From positions 310,001 through 374,000 of the forward strand of contig NZ_VCYH01000001.1 in the NCBI RefSeq assembly GCF_030464345.1: a DNA stretch of 64,000 nt, read 5' to 3'. The notes below the pieces were generated by a model. The model saw only the letters and a program-made list of their open reading frames with translations, did not search any database and was not told the DNA's origin. This stretch comes from Methanoculleus frigidifontis. Lineage in GTDB: Archaea; Halobacteriota; Methanomicrobia; Methanomicrobiales; Methanoculleaceae. The position numbers and the translations under genes were made by a program. This document shows positions 52,162-62,298 of this stretch, piece after piece (within the stretch, counting starts at the first letter, position 1; the number at the start of each line of letters is the position of its first letter).

Positions 52162-54078
52162 ATGAATCTCCGGTCGCGGGTTCTGCTCCTGTACCTCTGC
52201 ATCGCGCTGCTTGTGCTGGTTCTCATCGGCGGTGTGCTTCCATCGACGCTGCACGAGCAGAACCTCGACACCGTCTCTGCAGATGCCATCAGCCAGCTCC
52301 GGCACATCGACTTTGCCCTCGCAAGTTTCATCGATGAGGCCCGGCACGACGTCCTCGAACTTTCGCTCAATACCGAAGTGCGCACGCCGGACGATGCCGG
52401 GTTTACGAACTTCCTGAACGCTTCCGAGGAGGATTTCCGGTACGCCGTCGGCGAGCAGGAGCAGGAGATCATCGATATCCTGAGAGGATACCAGACCTCG
52501 CACCCCTACGTCAGCTCGGTCTACATGGGGCGGGAGAACGGAGCCTTCGTCAGATCCTATCCGCGGGCTCGGCCTACGGCCTACGACCCCCGGGAACGCC
52601 CCTGGTATATCCTCGCGAAGGAGCACCCGGGGCAGGTCTCCGTGACGTCTCCCTACCCGGCCGTCACGACGGACGATGTGAATATTGGGATCGTTACTCC
52701 GCTTCAGGACCGGAACGGAACCGTGTACGGCGTTGTCGGCGCCGACATCACGCTCGTGAACCTGACCCGCTACATAGCGGCGGTCGGCAGCGTGGGCGAC
52801 GGGGAGATGATCCTCACCGACCCGGGCGGCACGATTCTTGCCGCCCGGGACTCCTCCCGCCTCTTCGGTAGCATCAGTGACATCCTCGGGGATCAGACAC
52901 AGGCGTTTCTCACCTCAAACGAGGGGGTGCTGGTCGTCAACGGCACCTACCTGATGTACTGCACGTCCCCGGATCTTGGATGGAAGATCGGCGCCTTTGT
53001 CCCGTTCAGCACCATCCAGCAGGAGATCAACGACTCCATCGCACGCATCCTCCTCTTTGTCCTGCTTGCCCTCGTCCTGCTCAGTGGGATCACCATCGTC
53101 GCCCTCGACCGGACGGTCATCGCGCCCCTCTCCCGCCTGACGGACGTGAGCCGGAAGATCACTGAGACCGGAGACCTCGACCAGACCTTTGAGACGGAAG
53201 GCTCCGGGGAGGTCGGGGTTCTCTCCCGGTCGTTTGAGGCGATGGTCGCGAAGATCCGTGCTGAAGAGCAGGCAAAAGAACGGGCGCTTGCCGAACTCAA
53301 AGACCACCGCGACCACCTGGAGGAGATCGTCGCCGAGCGCACCCGGGAACTTGCAGAGGCAAAAGAGGCGGCTGAATCCGCTGACCGGCTCAAGTCGGTA
53401 TTTCTGGCCACGATGTCGCACGAACTGCGGACGCCGCTCAACTCCATCATCGGCTTTTCGGGAATTCTCCTCCAGGAACTGGCAGGCCCGCTGAACGAGG
53501 AGCAGAAGAAACAGCTGGGCATGGTCTCGGGCAGCGCCGAGCACCTGCTTGCCCTGATCAACGATGTCCTCGACATATCGAAGATCGAGGCCGGGCAGCT
53601 GCAGCTTGCCGACGAGCCGTTCGACCTTGCGGCATCGATCGAGAAAGTGGTCCGGACCGTACGGCCGCTTGCAGAGACGAAGGGCCTGACGCTCGAGACC
53701 GGGATCGCACCGGAGGTGGGCATGATGCGAGGCGATTCGCGGCGCGTGGAGCAGGTGCTCCTGAATCTGCTCAGCAATGCCGTCAAGTTCACCGAGCGGG
53801 GAGGAGTCCGGGTCGTCTGCACGCTGGAGGGAGACCGTGCCCGCATCCGGGTCATCGATACGGGCATCGGGATCCGGCAGGAGGATCTTCCGAAGCTGTT
53901 CAGGCCGTTCACCCAGCTGGAGACCGGCCTGACCCGGCAGTACGAGGGCACGGGGCTCGGGCTCTCGATAGCAAAGAAACTTGTGGAGATGATGGGTGGG
54001 ACGCTGCGCGTGGAGAGCGAATACGGCAGGGGCAGCACCTTCAGTGTTGCCCTGCCGGTGCGGGAGGAGAGCGTATGA
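52162..54078 (+). CDS. Cache-domain sensor histidine kinase
   Basis: The 638-residue protein has a membrane helix (residues 8-30), an extracellular dCache domain (about 40-290) with [13 protein letters not shown] and [10 protein letters not shown], a second helix (about 300-322), a HAMP region, a coiled coil, HisKA with [16 protein letters not shown] (His near 415) and an ATPase domain with [20 protein letters not shown] and [11 protein letters not shown]. It detects a small ligand outside the cell. Its stop overlaps the receiver gene (ATGA at 54075), so the pair forms a two-component system with the gene after that. Confidence 0.92.
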   Translation: MNLRSRVLLLYLCIALLVLVLIGGVLPSTLHEQNLDTVSADAISQLRHIDFALASFIDEARHDVLELSLNTEVRTPDDAGFTNFLNASEEDFRYAVGEQEQEIIDILRGYQTSHPYVSSVYMGRENGAFVRSYPRARPTAYDPRERPWYILAKEHPGQVSVTSPYPAVTTDDVNIGIVTPLQDRNGTVYGVVGADITLVNLTRYIAAVGSVGDGEMILTDPGGTILAARDSSRLFGSISDILGDQTQAFLTSNEGVLVVNGTYLMYCTSPDLGWKIGAFVPFSTIQQEINDSIARILLFVLLALVLLSGITIVALDRTVIAPLSRLTDVSRKITETGDLDQTFETEGSGEVGVLSRSFEAMVAKIRAEEQAKERALAELKDHRDHLEEIVAERTRELAEAKEAAESADRLKSVFLATMSHELRTPLNSIIGFSGILLQELAGPLNEEQKKQLGMVSGSAEHLLALINDVLDISKIEAGQLQLADEPFDLAASIEKVVRTVRPLAETKGLTLETGIAPEVGMMRGDSRRVEQVLLNLLSNAVKFTERGGVRVVCTLEGDRARIRVIDTGIGIRQEDLPKLFRPFTQLETGLTRQYEGTGLGLSIAKKLVEMMGGTLRVESEYGRGSTFSVALPVREESV

Positions 54079-54455
54079 AACCGAAAATACTGTACATTGA
54101 AGACAACGACCAGAACTTTTACCTGGTGAGCTTCATCCTGAGCGCAAAAGGCTACGAGGTGATCCGGGCGCGGGACGGCAGGGAAGGGATTGACCTGGCT
54201 GTTTCGCACAAACCCGACCTGATCCTGCTCGACATCCAGCTGCCGGTCATGGACGGGTACGCGACGGCACGCGAACTGAAGAAGAACCCCGGGCCTGCTG
54301 GCGTGCCGATCGTCGCCCTGACCTCTTACGCCATGGTCGGCGACCGCGAAAAAGCGCTTGCCGCGGGATGCACCGGGTATATTGAAAAACCGATAAACCC
54401 GAAGACCTTCGCCGCACAGATCGAGGAGCACCTTGCTGCCGGGGGACGTGGGTGA
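54075..54455 (+). CDS. Single-domain response regulator
   Basis: The 126-residue CheY/DivK-like receiver has the acidic pair EDND, phospho-acceptor Asp in [14 protein letters not shown], Thr/Ser in VALTSYA and Lys in YIEKPINP. No output domain is attached. It is coupled to the Cache kinase before and the hybrid protein after. Confidence 0.92.
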   Translation: MKPKILYIEDNDQNFYLVSFILSAKGYEVIRARDGREGIDLAVSHKPDLILLDIQLPVMDGYATARELKKNPGPAGVPIVALTSYAMVGDREKALAAGCTGYIEKPINPKTFAAQIEEHLAAGGRG

Positions 54456-56011
54456 TGGCGAAGATCCTGATCGCCGACGACATTCTGCAGAACCGCTACC
54501 TGCTGGAGTCGATCCTGAAGGGCTACGGTTTCGAGGTGACCGCAGCACGGAACGGGGCAGAGGCGCTGGACGCCGCACGCGCCGATCCGCCGGCTCTCAT
54601 CGTCACCGATATCCTGATGCCGGTCATGGACGGCTTTGAGCTCTGCCGCCGGTGGAAGGCCGACGACCGGCTGAAATCCGTCCCGTTCATCTTCTATACC
54701 GCAACCTACACCGACCCGAAGGACGAAGCGTTCGCAAAGAGCCTCGGGGCCGAGCGGTTCATCGTCAAGCCCCAGAAGCCCGAGGACCTGGCGCGGGCGG
54801 TGCGCGAGGTCCTCGAAGAGAACCGAAACCGTTCGCCGCCGGCGGCAGGAGAGCCTGCCGGGGACGAGACGGCGATCCTCCGGCAGTACAACGAGGTGCT
54901 GTTTCGCAAACTCGAGAGGAAGGTGATGCAGCTCGAGGCGGACGTCGCCGAGCGCGAGCGAGCCGAGGCGGCACTGGCGGAGCAGGAGGCGTTCCTGAGC
55001 ACCATCGTGGAGAATATCCCTATTGTGCTCTTGGTCAAGGATGCCGAAGACCTGCGGCTGGTGCGGATCAACAGAGCGGGCGAGGCCCTGCTCGGCTGCC
55101 CCCGCGAAGAGATCTACGGAAAGACCGATCGCGATCTCTTTTTGCAGGATGAGGCGGACCGTATCATCGAAACGGATCGGCAGGCCCTGGCTGCAGGGCG
55201 GATTGTGGAGATCCCGCGGGAGACGATCCGGACGGAGAGCGGCGAGCGGATCCTCCACACCCGGAAGATCTCGCTCTGCGATACCGCTGGGGCGCCGAAG
55301 TACGTGCTCGCGATCTCTGAGGATATCACCGAACGGGTCGCGGTTGAGGAGGCGTTGAGCCGGGCGACACGGAAGCTAAGCCTCCTCAACGGTATTACGT
55401 TCGACGAGATCCAGAGTGCGGTCTTCTCGCTCGCCGGGTATCTCGAACTGGAGACGGAGCTCGGGACGACCGGGCAGCGGGAGGAGTGTCGGCAGAAGCA
55501 GGCCGCCATGGTGCAGGCGCTCCGGGAGTCGCTTGCCTTTGCCAAAAATTACCAGGATCTCGGGCTCCGGCCCCCGGCCTGGCAGAATGTGATGCATGCG
55601 TTCCTCTACGCGATATCCCATCTCGACATGCTTGACGTTTCCCGCGATCTCAGGGTCGACGGGCTCGAGATCTATGCCGACCCGCTCCTTGAGAAGGTCT
55701 TCTCCGTGCTGGTGGAGAACGTCGTCCTGCACGCCGCAGGGGCAACGCGGATCGATCTCTGGTATCGTGAGACCGAAGGCGGGCTTACGCTCATCTTCGA
55801 GGACGACGGTGCTGGCATACCCGGGCACCTGAAAGAGATGATATTTGAGAAGAGGTGCGAGGAGAAGCCAGGGATGGGCCTTCTCCTTGCCCGCGAGATC
55901 CTCTCGATCACTGACATAGCGATCCGGGAGGCCGGGACGCCCGGCGAGGGGGCGCGGTTCGAGATGCTGGTTCCGAAGGGTGCATACCGCTTCGCGGATG
56001 GCGGGGACTAG
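54455..56011 (+). CDS. Receiver-PAS-ATPase protein lacking the phospho-histidine
   Basis: The 518-residue protein has a receiver (IADD; VTDILMPVMDGF; KPQKP), a coiled coil, a PAS domain (about 165-285, ending AISEDITERV), and a kinase-like half with NVVLHAAGATRI, DDGAGIP and EKPGMGLLLAREILSIT. The region that in the relatives at 41974 and 58453 reads GITRHDxLNQ here reads GITFDEIQSAV, so the phospho-accepting His is missing. It may act as a receiver-controlled ATP-binding regulator. GTG 54452 is an alternative start. Confidence 0.85.
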   Translation: MAKILIADDILQNRYLLESILKGYGFEVTAARNGAEALDAARADPPALIVTDILMPVMDGFELCRRWKADDRLKSVPFIFYTATYTDPKDEAFAKSLGAERFIVKPQKPEDLARAVREVLEENRNRSPPAAGEPAGDETAILRQYNEVLFRKLERKVMQLEADVAERERAEAALAEQEAFLSTIVENIPIVLLVKDAEDLRLVRINRAGEALLGCPREEIYGKTDRDLFLQDEADRIIETDRQALAAGRIVEIPRETIRTESGERILHTRKISLCDTAGAPKYVLAISEDITERVAVEEALSRATRKLSLLNGITFDEIQSAVFSLAGYLELETELGTTGQREECRQKQAAMVQALRESLAFAKNYQDLGLRPPAWQNVMHAFLYAISHLDMLDVSRDLRVDGLEIYADPLLEKVFSVLVENVVLHAAGATRIDLWYRETEGGLTLIFEDDGAGIPGHLKEMIFEKRCEEKPGMGLLLAREILSITDIAIREAGTPGEGARFEMLVPKGAYRFADGGD

Positions 56012-56064
56012 GCGGTCTCCCCGACCGCGAGGCCTATCACCTCCTGGAGCACTACCTTCCGGCC

Positions 56065-56931
56065 ATGATGAGGATATTGTGCCTGAGCGATCTTGCGTGG
56101 GGCGCGAAGGAGCGGGGCAACTCCGGCACCGGGCGGGTTACCGGCGCCTCGTTTCTCGGTCTGGCCGAAAATATCGGTCCCGATGTCGTTATCTTCGCTG
56201 GCGATTCCGCCTACGACCGCTGCTCGCGGTCGACGCCGGACGAGACGGATCTCTTTGTCAATCTCCTCGACCGTCTCGTATCGGCGGGAATCCACTGCGT
56301 TGTCGTCGAGGGGAACAACGACGACTCTCGCGGCACGTATGGACGCGTCCGGGACGCGGCGGAGGCGAGCCCGTATCTCCACGAAATATCGGCGAAGACA
56401 GAGACCGTCCGCGGCATCCGCTTCCTCGGCGTCCCGACGGGAGCCGAACGGCGGATGGCCGGATCGGTCCGCGAACCGGTCGACGTTGTGGTGGCGCACG
56501 CACCGACCGCGAACCGGACGTGGCTCTTCGACCTTCCGGCAGCGTGCATCGTCACCGGCCACTACGGGATGCTGGTCGATGAGATCGCCGGCAAGGTCTA
56601 TATCGCCCTCGACTGCTCGCCCTCCTCCTATGCGGTGGTCGACTGGAAGCAGGGGTGGCGGCGGATCGAGTACGTCGCCGGGGCGTGCCGTATCGAGATG
56701 AACCGAGAGGGGGGTGGGTCGAGCGTATCCGGCACCGGCTGCGATATTGCCGGGTTCCGGCGGCTGAAGCGGGGGGAAGGGTCGCTCCCGTACCACGAGG
56801 AGATCGCGGCGCTCCGGCGGGCAAAAAGCGAGGCTGCGACGCTCGGGCGGCGGGAAGTCTTCGAGCGCCTGCTTGCGATGGGGATTGCAAAGACGCATAT
56901 CGAGCGGTACCTCGGGCGGCGTGCAGGGTAG
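56065..56931 (+). CDS. Metallophosphoesterase-like protein with altered metal ligands
   Basis: The 288-residue protein has the calcineurin-like fold order: RILCLSDLAWG (D-x-H altered), VIFAGDSAYDR, VVVEGNNDD (GNHD altered), VVVAHAP and IVTGHYG (GHxH altered). Several ligands are changed, so activity is uncertain. A C-terminal helical extension (about 235-288, HEEIAALRRAKSEAA) is added. A second ATG three bases on is possible. Confidence 0.72.
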   Translation: MMRILCLSDLAWGAKERGNSGTGRVTGASFLGLAENIGPDVVIFAGDSAYDRCSRSTPDETDLFVNLLDRLVSAGIHCVVVEGNNDDSRGTYGRVRDAAEASPYLHEISAKTETVRGIRFLGVPTGAERRMAGSVREPVDVVVAHAPTANRTWLFDLPAACIVTGHYGMLVDEIAGKVYIALDCSPSSYAVVDWKQGWRRIEYVAGACRIEMNREGGGSSVSGTGCDIAGFRRLKRGEGSLPYHEEIAALRRAKSEAATLGRREVFERLLAMGIAKTHIERYLGRRAG

Positions 56932-57316
56932 CACACCGGACGGTGGATGTTATGCTGTTTTTTCCGTTTCCCGCCTGCGTATGGAGCATTCCTGGAGAAA
57001 CGGGAAAACCGATACTACCCCGACACGGCAGAACCCGTGGAAGCAGGTGGAGGATGCGGCAGCCGATCTGCTGCCCGAATCAGAGACCTGCACAGCATGT
57101 TTGGATATGATTGAGGTGCTCTGTAAAAAACCCGCTCTGCACCGGGTGTAACAGATTCCTGCATGGTGAGATGGCGATCAGCCTGCTATCCTGCCGGTTT
57201 GCCGATAGCGGAGGTCTGCTCCTGCATATACTGCCCGGATGGCTGTATGTGTATGGAATGAAAGGACAAACCTTTTTAGCGGTACTGTTCAAAAGACATT
57301 GCTTAAAGGATCCCGT
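56932..57316. other. Gap with a possible small reading frame
   Basis: An ATG near 56981 opens 56 codons (MEHSWRNGKTDTT..CTACLDMIEVLCKK) to 57151. It is unlike anything I know and is weakly supported. A promoter for the FIST gene should lie near 57280. Confidence 0.3.
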
Positions 57317-58456
57317 ATGCCCCGGTGTACCTGTTTTACGGCATACTCGCCCGACGAGATTGTGGAAAAGATCGGTACTACTCTTGAGTTTCGCCCGACA
57401 CTCGGGATCGTCTTCAGCTCGGTAGCGCTCGGCATTCCGGAGGTTTCCTCTGCCATATCGTCGCTGGATATCCCTGTACTTGGCTGTTCGACTGCAGGGG
57501 AGATACTCCCGGTTTCAGGAGAATCCCCGATCCAGGAGCTCTCCGCCGCGTGCTACTTTGCGGATCCGGATCCTTCGTGCTTCTCTGTTGCTCTCTTTGA
57601 GAGGAGCCGCGAGTCGGCTGCCGAGTTAGGGCAGCGGATTGGAGAGTGGGGAAGGGCTACCTTCGAGAAACCCGCGTTCATTATTGCGATAGCCGGCCTG
57701 AAGAATGACGGAGAGGCTGTCATCAGAGGAATCGAGGCAGTATGCCCATCCAAAACCCCTATATTCGGCGGTATTGCAGGCGACGACGGCGAATTTACGG
57801 AGACATATGTCTTCTCCGGCGAAAGCTGTTCTACGAACGGGGCTGCCGTCATCGTATTTGATCAGGCAAGGGTGCGCGTCGACGGTACTGCTTCCAGCGG
57901 CTGGGTCGGTGTCGGCACGGAGATGGTGGTGACCTCATCGGAGGGGAACGTCGTCTACACCATCGATGATCGTCCCGCCGCTCAGCTCTTCAAAGATTAC
58001 CTGAATGTGGACGACGAAGCGCTCCTGCAGGTCGGGGTGACGTTCCCCCTTCTCCTCAAGAGGCCGGACGGCACTGAGGTTCTTCGCACATTCCTTTCTG
58101 TTGATCTTCCAGAAGGATCTCTTATTTATGCAGGTTCTGTCCCGCAGGGGTCAAAAGTGCGGTTTTCCAGCTCGTTCGGATACGAGATTATCGAGAGATC
58201 GATCCAGGATTTAAAGGACTTTCACGCGGAGCGTCAGACAGCCAGTCTTGTTCTGCTCTTCTCCTGCCTGGCACGATACCATGCTGCAGGGTCGATGGTG
58301 GTCGACGAGGTAGAGGCCGCATCCGCTCTCTGGAACGCCCCGTTGATCGGTCTTTTCACGTACGGAGAGATCGGATACAACAGGATGTGCACATGCGACC
58401 TCTATAACGAGACCCTCTGCATTGCCCTGATCGACTTCCTGCAGGACGAGAGATGA
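57317..58456 (+). CDS. FIST-domain sensory protein
   Basis: The 379-residue protein has FIST-N (about 20-210: VLGCSTAGEI, TPIFGGIAGDD) and FIST-C (about 215-370: LFSCLARYHAAG, PLIGLFTYGEIGY). FIST proteins bind small ligands such as amino acids and are used as sensory input. Its stop overlaps the next gene's start (ATGA at 58453), so it is the separate sensor of that histidine kinase. Confidence 0.88.
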   Translation: MPRCTCFTAYSPDEIVEKIGTTLEFRPTLGIVFSSVALGIPEVSSAISSLDIPVLGCSTAGEILPVSGESPIQELSAACYFADPDPSCFSVALFERSRESAAELGQRIGEWGRATFEKPAFIIAIAGLKNDGEAVIRGIEAVCPSKTPIFGGIAGDDGEFTETYVFSGESCSTNGAAVIVFDQARVRVDGTASSGWVGVGTEMVVTSSEGNVVYTIDDRPAAQLFKDYLNVDDEALLQVGVTFPLLLKRPDGTEVLRTFLSVDLPEGSLIYAGSVPQGSKVRFSSSFGYEIIERSIQDLKDFHAERQTASLVLLFSCLARYHAAGSMVVDEVEAASALWNAPLIGLFTYGEIGYNRMCTCDLYNETLCIALIDFLQDER

Positions 58457-60075
58457 GGCAACTTGAGCTGCTCTGGGAGATGGTCCAGCCCCTCCTTGAC
58501 AGGCTTTCTGCCGAAGAGCGGGAGAAGGTGATCGCAGGATTCGGCAGGGTCAACGACGGCGTAGCCCGCCTTGAGGCAAAATACGACCGTTCGATACGGG
58601 ACCGCGCTGCCGTACATGCCCTTCTGAAAAAGACGTCGGACGATCTCATCAAGCGGTACCAGACGCTCTTTGAATACTCGGGTACGGCCATGGTCGTCAT
58701 CGAAGACAACGGCACAATATCCCTTGCCAATTCATTCTGTGAGAAGATCTTCGGTTATTCACGCGAAGACTTGGAGGACCGGAAGAGTTTTTTTGATCTG
58801 ATCGAGGGGGGATGCAGGGAGGAACTGCTCGGATACCATCGGCGGAGGAGGCAGGGTGATCCGATTGTACCAACGTACTACGAAGCAAAGGTTATCAGAA
58901 AGGATGGGAACGTGCTCGACGCCGTTATCAATGTGGTGCTCTTCCCTGGCACAAAACAGAGCATCGCCTCGATCATGGATATCACCGGACGCAAACAGAT
59001 GGAGGAGTCACTGCACAAGAAAAATACTGAATTGAAATCGTTCATAAACAATATTCCGGATATGGCCTGGCTGATGGACGCCAATTCCACGTTTATTGCA
59101 GTTAACAGGGCATTCGGCACTGCAGTGGGAATGGATCCGGAGCACCTGGTGCACAAGCCCTGTGAGATCTGTCTTGAGGCTGAGACGGCAAAACGGTTTA
59201 AAAAAGACGATCAGGAGGTAATGGCGAGCAGAACCCAGACTGTTGTCGAGGAAAATTTCATTGATGCAAAAAAGGGCCAGACTACCATTGAGATAATCCG
59301 GTCGCCTATTCTGGACGGCTCCGGAGACGTTATCGGGACGGTCGGCATTGCGCGTGACGTTACCCAGCGCAAAAAGGCAGAAGAAGCGATCAGACTGGCA
59401 AACAAACAGCTCAACCTCCTATCGAGCATCACCCGGCACGACGTCCTCAACCAGCTCATGGTCATTCGGGGGTACCTTGAAATCTCGAAGGGGCACGCAA
59501 CCGACGAGAAAATGCTCGGCTTCATTGAAAAAGAGGAAAAAGTCACTGAGATCATCCGCCAACAGATCAATTTCACCAGGGACTACCAGGAGATCGGCAT
59601 CCGGTCGCCTCAATGGCAGGACATTGAAACGATCATCCTGCGGGCGGCAGGGAGCCTTTCCATGGGGTCGGTCAGGTTATCGGTAGGTGTTGCAAACATA
59701 GAGATCTTTGCCGACCCGCTCCTCGAGAAGGTCATTTACAACCTGGTGGAAAACGCACTGAAGCACGGGGAGAACCTTACACGGATTGGATTTTCTGCGT
59801 GCGTTGCAGACGAGCGCCTGATGCTCGTCTGCGAAGACGACGGAACCGGCGTTCCAAAGCTCGAGAAAGAAAACATCTTTGAACGCAAGTTCTTCAAGCA
59901 TACCGGCTTTGGATTATTCCTCGGTCGAGAGGTTCTGGCAATCACCGGCATCTCGATCCGGGAGACCGGTGAGCCCGGTAAAGGAGCCCGGTTTGAGATG
60001 CTGGTGCCGAAGGGCGCATACCGGTTCGCAGAGGGTGCGGAAGAACCGGCATTGCGATGGGGAACATCTCTCTGA
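58453..60075 (+). CDS. Cytosolic histidine kinase with two PAS domains, partner of the FIST protein
   Basis: The 540-residue protein has an N-terminal helical stretch, PAS 1 (about 70-185, ending IMDITGRK), PAS 2 (about 195-310, ending GIARDVTQRK), the phospho-acceptor motif LLSSITRHDVLNQ, and an ATPase domain with NLVENALKHGE, DDGTGVP and TGFGLFLGREVLAITG. The tail GARFEMLVPKGAYRFA is shared with the 54455 protein, so they are paralogues. It lacks membrane helices. Confidence 0.9.
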   Translation: MRQLELLWEMVQPLLDRLSAEEREKVIAGFGRVNDGVARLEAKYDRSIRDRAAVHALLKKTSDDLIKRYQTLFEYSGTAMVVIEDNGTISLANSFCEKIFGYSREDLEDRKSFFDLIEGGCREELLGYHRRRRQGDPIVPTYYEAKVIRKDGNVLDAVINVVLFPGTKQSIASIMDITGRKQMEESLHKKNTELKSFINNIPDMAWLMDANSTFIAVNRAFGTAVGMDPEHLVHKPCEICLEAETAKRFKKDDQEVMASRTQTVVEENFIDAKKGQTTIEIIRSPILDGSGDVIGTVGIARDVTQRKKAEEAIRLANKQLNLLSSITRHDVLNQLMVIRGYLEISKGHATDEKMLGFIEKEEKVTEIIRQQINFTRDYQEIGIRSPQWQDIETIILRAAGSLSMGSVRLSVGVANIEIFADPLLEKVIYNLVENALKHGENLTRIGFSACVADERLMLVCEDDGTGVPKLEKENIFERKFFKHTGFGLFLGREVLAITGISIRETGEPGKGARFEMLVPKGAYRFAEGAEEPALRWGTSL

Positions 60076-60432
60076 TCGGTATGGTTTCTGTAGCACCATG
60101 ATGAAGTGTATCGCAGGTGAATATATGCGAGATCCGGCTAATCTGGTACCTGACTTTCATCGAAGTAGCCATATTGACCTACACGCAGAGCGGCAAAGCC
60201 TGCCATTGCCCGTCGAGGCGGCGCTCGTTCTCATCGGCGGCAGATGGAGATCGTTCGTCTTCCGGCATCCGGAAGGTGCTGGGGGCGCTGCTGCAGGTCG
60301 GGTACGCCATCACCGGTTTTGGCAAAATCCTGCTCCCGATCGCGGAGGCGCTCTGCGCCTGGGGTGCACAGCATCGCGGGATCGAGGGTGCGGTCGGGAA
60401 GGGGCGGTTATGACCGCGCCACGGAGATACGA
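60076..60432. other. Gap with a possible remnant
   Basis: A forward frame reads KVLGALLQVGYAITGFGKILLPIAEALCAWG around 60270-60365, which looks like a membrane segment, but its start and family are unclear. Confidence 0.3.
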
Positions 60433-61437
60433 ATGCCGGCGATCGAGTATCAAACCACGGACATAACCGGGATCGAAGTGATCCGCCCGCTCTGGAACCG
60501 GATCTGCGAGCACCACCGCATCCGTGCCCGGACGTTCCGCTCCTTCTTCGAACGTACGACCTTCGACGACCGGAAGGCCTACTTTGCCCGATGTGCAGAG
60601 GCGGGAGATCTGCGGGTCGACCTGGCCTCTGATCCGGCGGCGGGCCGGTGCGTCGGCTACTGCGTAACCTCGCTCTCGGCGGAGCGCATCGGCGAGATCG
60701 AGTCTCTCTACGTCGATGTGGCCTACCGCTCGCAGGGTATCGGCACGACGCTCGTCCGCCGGGCGCTCATGTGGCTGGAGGAGAACGGCTCGGTCGAAAA
60801 CCGGGTGTCGGTCGCCGACGGGAACGAGGAGGCTTTCGCGTTCTACCGGAGGTTCGGTTTCTCCCCCCGCCGGACGGTGTTTGAGCAGGTGCGGGAGGGC
60901 GCACCCCCGCGTCCGGCCGGAGACGCAAGATCCCACGGCGTGGTCTGCAGTATACGGGAGTTCTGCGCCGCCGACCGGGACGCGGTGCGCCGGATCTACC
61001 GGGAGGGGATTGCCGACGGCAACGCGACGTTCGAGTCCGAGGCACCGTCGTGGGAGCGCTGGGATGCGGGGCATCTCCGGTCCTGCCGCCTCGTCGCCGT
61101 CGGCGATGGAGAGATCCTGGGCTGGGCGGCGCTCAGCCCGTACTCCGGGCGCCCGGTCTACGCCGGTGTGGCTGAAGTCAGCGTGTATGTGGGAAAAGAC
61201 GCCCGGGGCTCGGGGGTCGGGAGCGCGCTTCTGGCCGCGCTCATCGCCGCATCGGAGCGGGAGGGCTTCTGGACGCTGCAGGCAGGCATCTTCCCGGAGA
61301 ATGCACCCAGCCTTGCCCTCCATATCAAGCACGGTTTCTGCGTCGTCGGCCGCCGCGAACGCCTGGGCAGGATGCAGGACGGCACCTGGCGGGACGTGCT
61401 GCTGCTGGAGCGCAGGAGCTGCAGGACAGGCAGATGA
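60433..61437 (+). CDS. Fusion of two GNAT acetyltransferase domains
   Basis: The 334-residue protein has one GNAT domain at about 1-150 (acetyl-CoA loop VDVAYRSQGIGTTLVRRA; FYRRFGF) and a second, phosphinothricin-acetyltransferase-like, at about 170-330 (VYVGKDARGSGVGSALLAAL; LHIKHGF). Both acetyl-CoA loops are intact. The substrates could be antibiotics, amino acids or proteins; none can be named. Confidence 0.88.
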   Translation: MPAIEYQTTDITGIEVIRPLWNRICEHHRIRARTFRSFFERTTFDDRKAYFARCAEAGDLRVDLASDPAAGRCVGYCVTSLSAERIGEIESLYVDVAYRSQGIGTTLVRRALMWLEENGSVENRVSVADGNEEAFAFYRRFGFSPRRTVFEQVREGAPPRPAGDARSHGVVCSIREFCAADRDAVRRIYREGIADGNATFESEAPSWERWDAGHLRSCRLVAVGDGEILGWAALSPYSGRPVYAGVAEVSVYVGKDARGSGVGSALLAALIAASEREGFWTLQAGIFPENAPSLALHIKHGFCVVGRRERLGRMQDGTWRDVLLLERRSCRTGR

Positions 61438-61498
61438 CACCCCCGGCTGACCCGCTTTGCCGCATCGCTTATCTCTCCTTGTTCCGTATATCTGAATA

Positions 61499-62212
61499 AT
61501 GGATCCGGTCGTCGAACAGATACGGCGGGAATTTGCGGCGCAGGCCGACCCCGAGCTTCGGGAACGGTCGCAGCGGTTCTTCAAGGAGGAGGTCCGCTGC
61601 TACGGGATGAAGACGGCGACTGTCACCGCGATAGCAAAGAGGTACTGGAAGGAAGTCAAAGGCCGTGACAAAGAGGAGATCTTCCGGCTCTGCGAGGACC
61701 TCTACGGGTCGGGGATGATGGAGGAGGCGTTCGTCGTATCCACGTGGGCTCCGCAGCTCGCCGATCGCTACGAACCCGGGGACATCGCCGTCTTCCGGCA
61801 CTGGATCGACACCTACATCTCGAGCTGGGCCGCCTGCGACGGGTTCTGCAACCATACCGTCGGGGACTTTATCGTCCGCTACCCGGAGCAGATTGCGGAG
61901 TTGCAGCGCTGGGCGCAGTCGCCGAACCGCTGGATGCGCCGGGCGGCGGCGGTTTCGCTGATCGTGCCGGCGAAGCGGGGGATGTTCCTTGCCGAGGCTC
62001 TTCTGATCGCTGACCTGCTCCTGGCCGACGCCGACGACATGGTGCAGAAAGGCTACGGGTGGCTCTTAAAAGAGGCGAGCAGGAAGCACCGGGACGAGGT
62101 CTTCGCGTACGTGATGCAGAAGAAGCGGGATATGCCACGGACGGCGCTGCGCTACGCCATCGAGCTGATGTCGAAAGAGATGCGGGCGGAGGCGATGAAG
62201 AAGGACTGGTGA
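61499..62212 (+). CDS. AlkD-type DNA alkylation repair protein
   Basis: The 237-residue protein is all helical with HEAT-like repeats as in AlkD DNA glycosylases: EEVRCYGMKTATVTAIAK near the start, WIDTYISSWAACDGFCNHTVG (the Trp-Asp part of the active cleft) and RWMRRAAAVSLIVPA. It would remove N3/N7-alkylated bases without base flipping. It starts close after the GNAT gene. Confidence 0.88.
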   Translation: MDPVVEQIRREFAAQADPELRERSQRFFKEEVRCYGMKTATVTAIAKRYWKEVKGRDKEEIFRLCEDLYGSGMMEEAFVVSTWAPQLADRYEPGDIAVFRHWIDTYISSWAACDGFCNHTVGDFIVRYPEQIAELQRWAQSPNRWMRRAAAVSLIVPAKRGMFLAEALLIADLLLADADDMVQKGYGWLLKEASRKHRDEVFAYVMQKKRDMPRTALRYAIELMSKEMRAEAMKKDW

Positions 62213-62298
62213 GCGGCTCCGTCGTCCCGCTGTCCGCGACGGTATCCGGAGCTCGGGCGATCGCATGTATTCATGATCCCGGAGGGCAATTCTCCACC

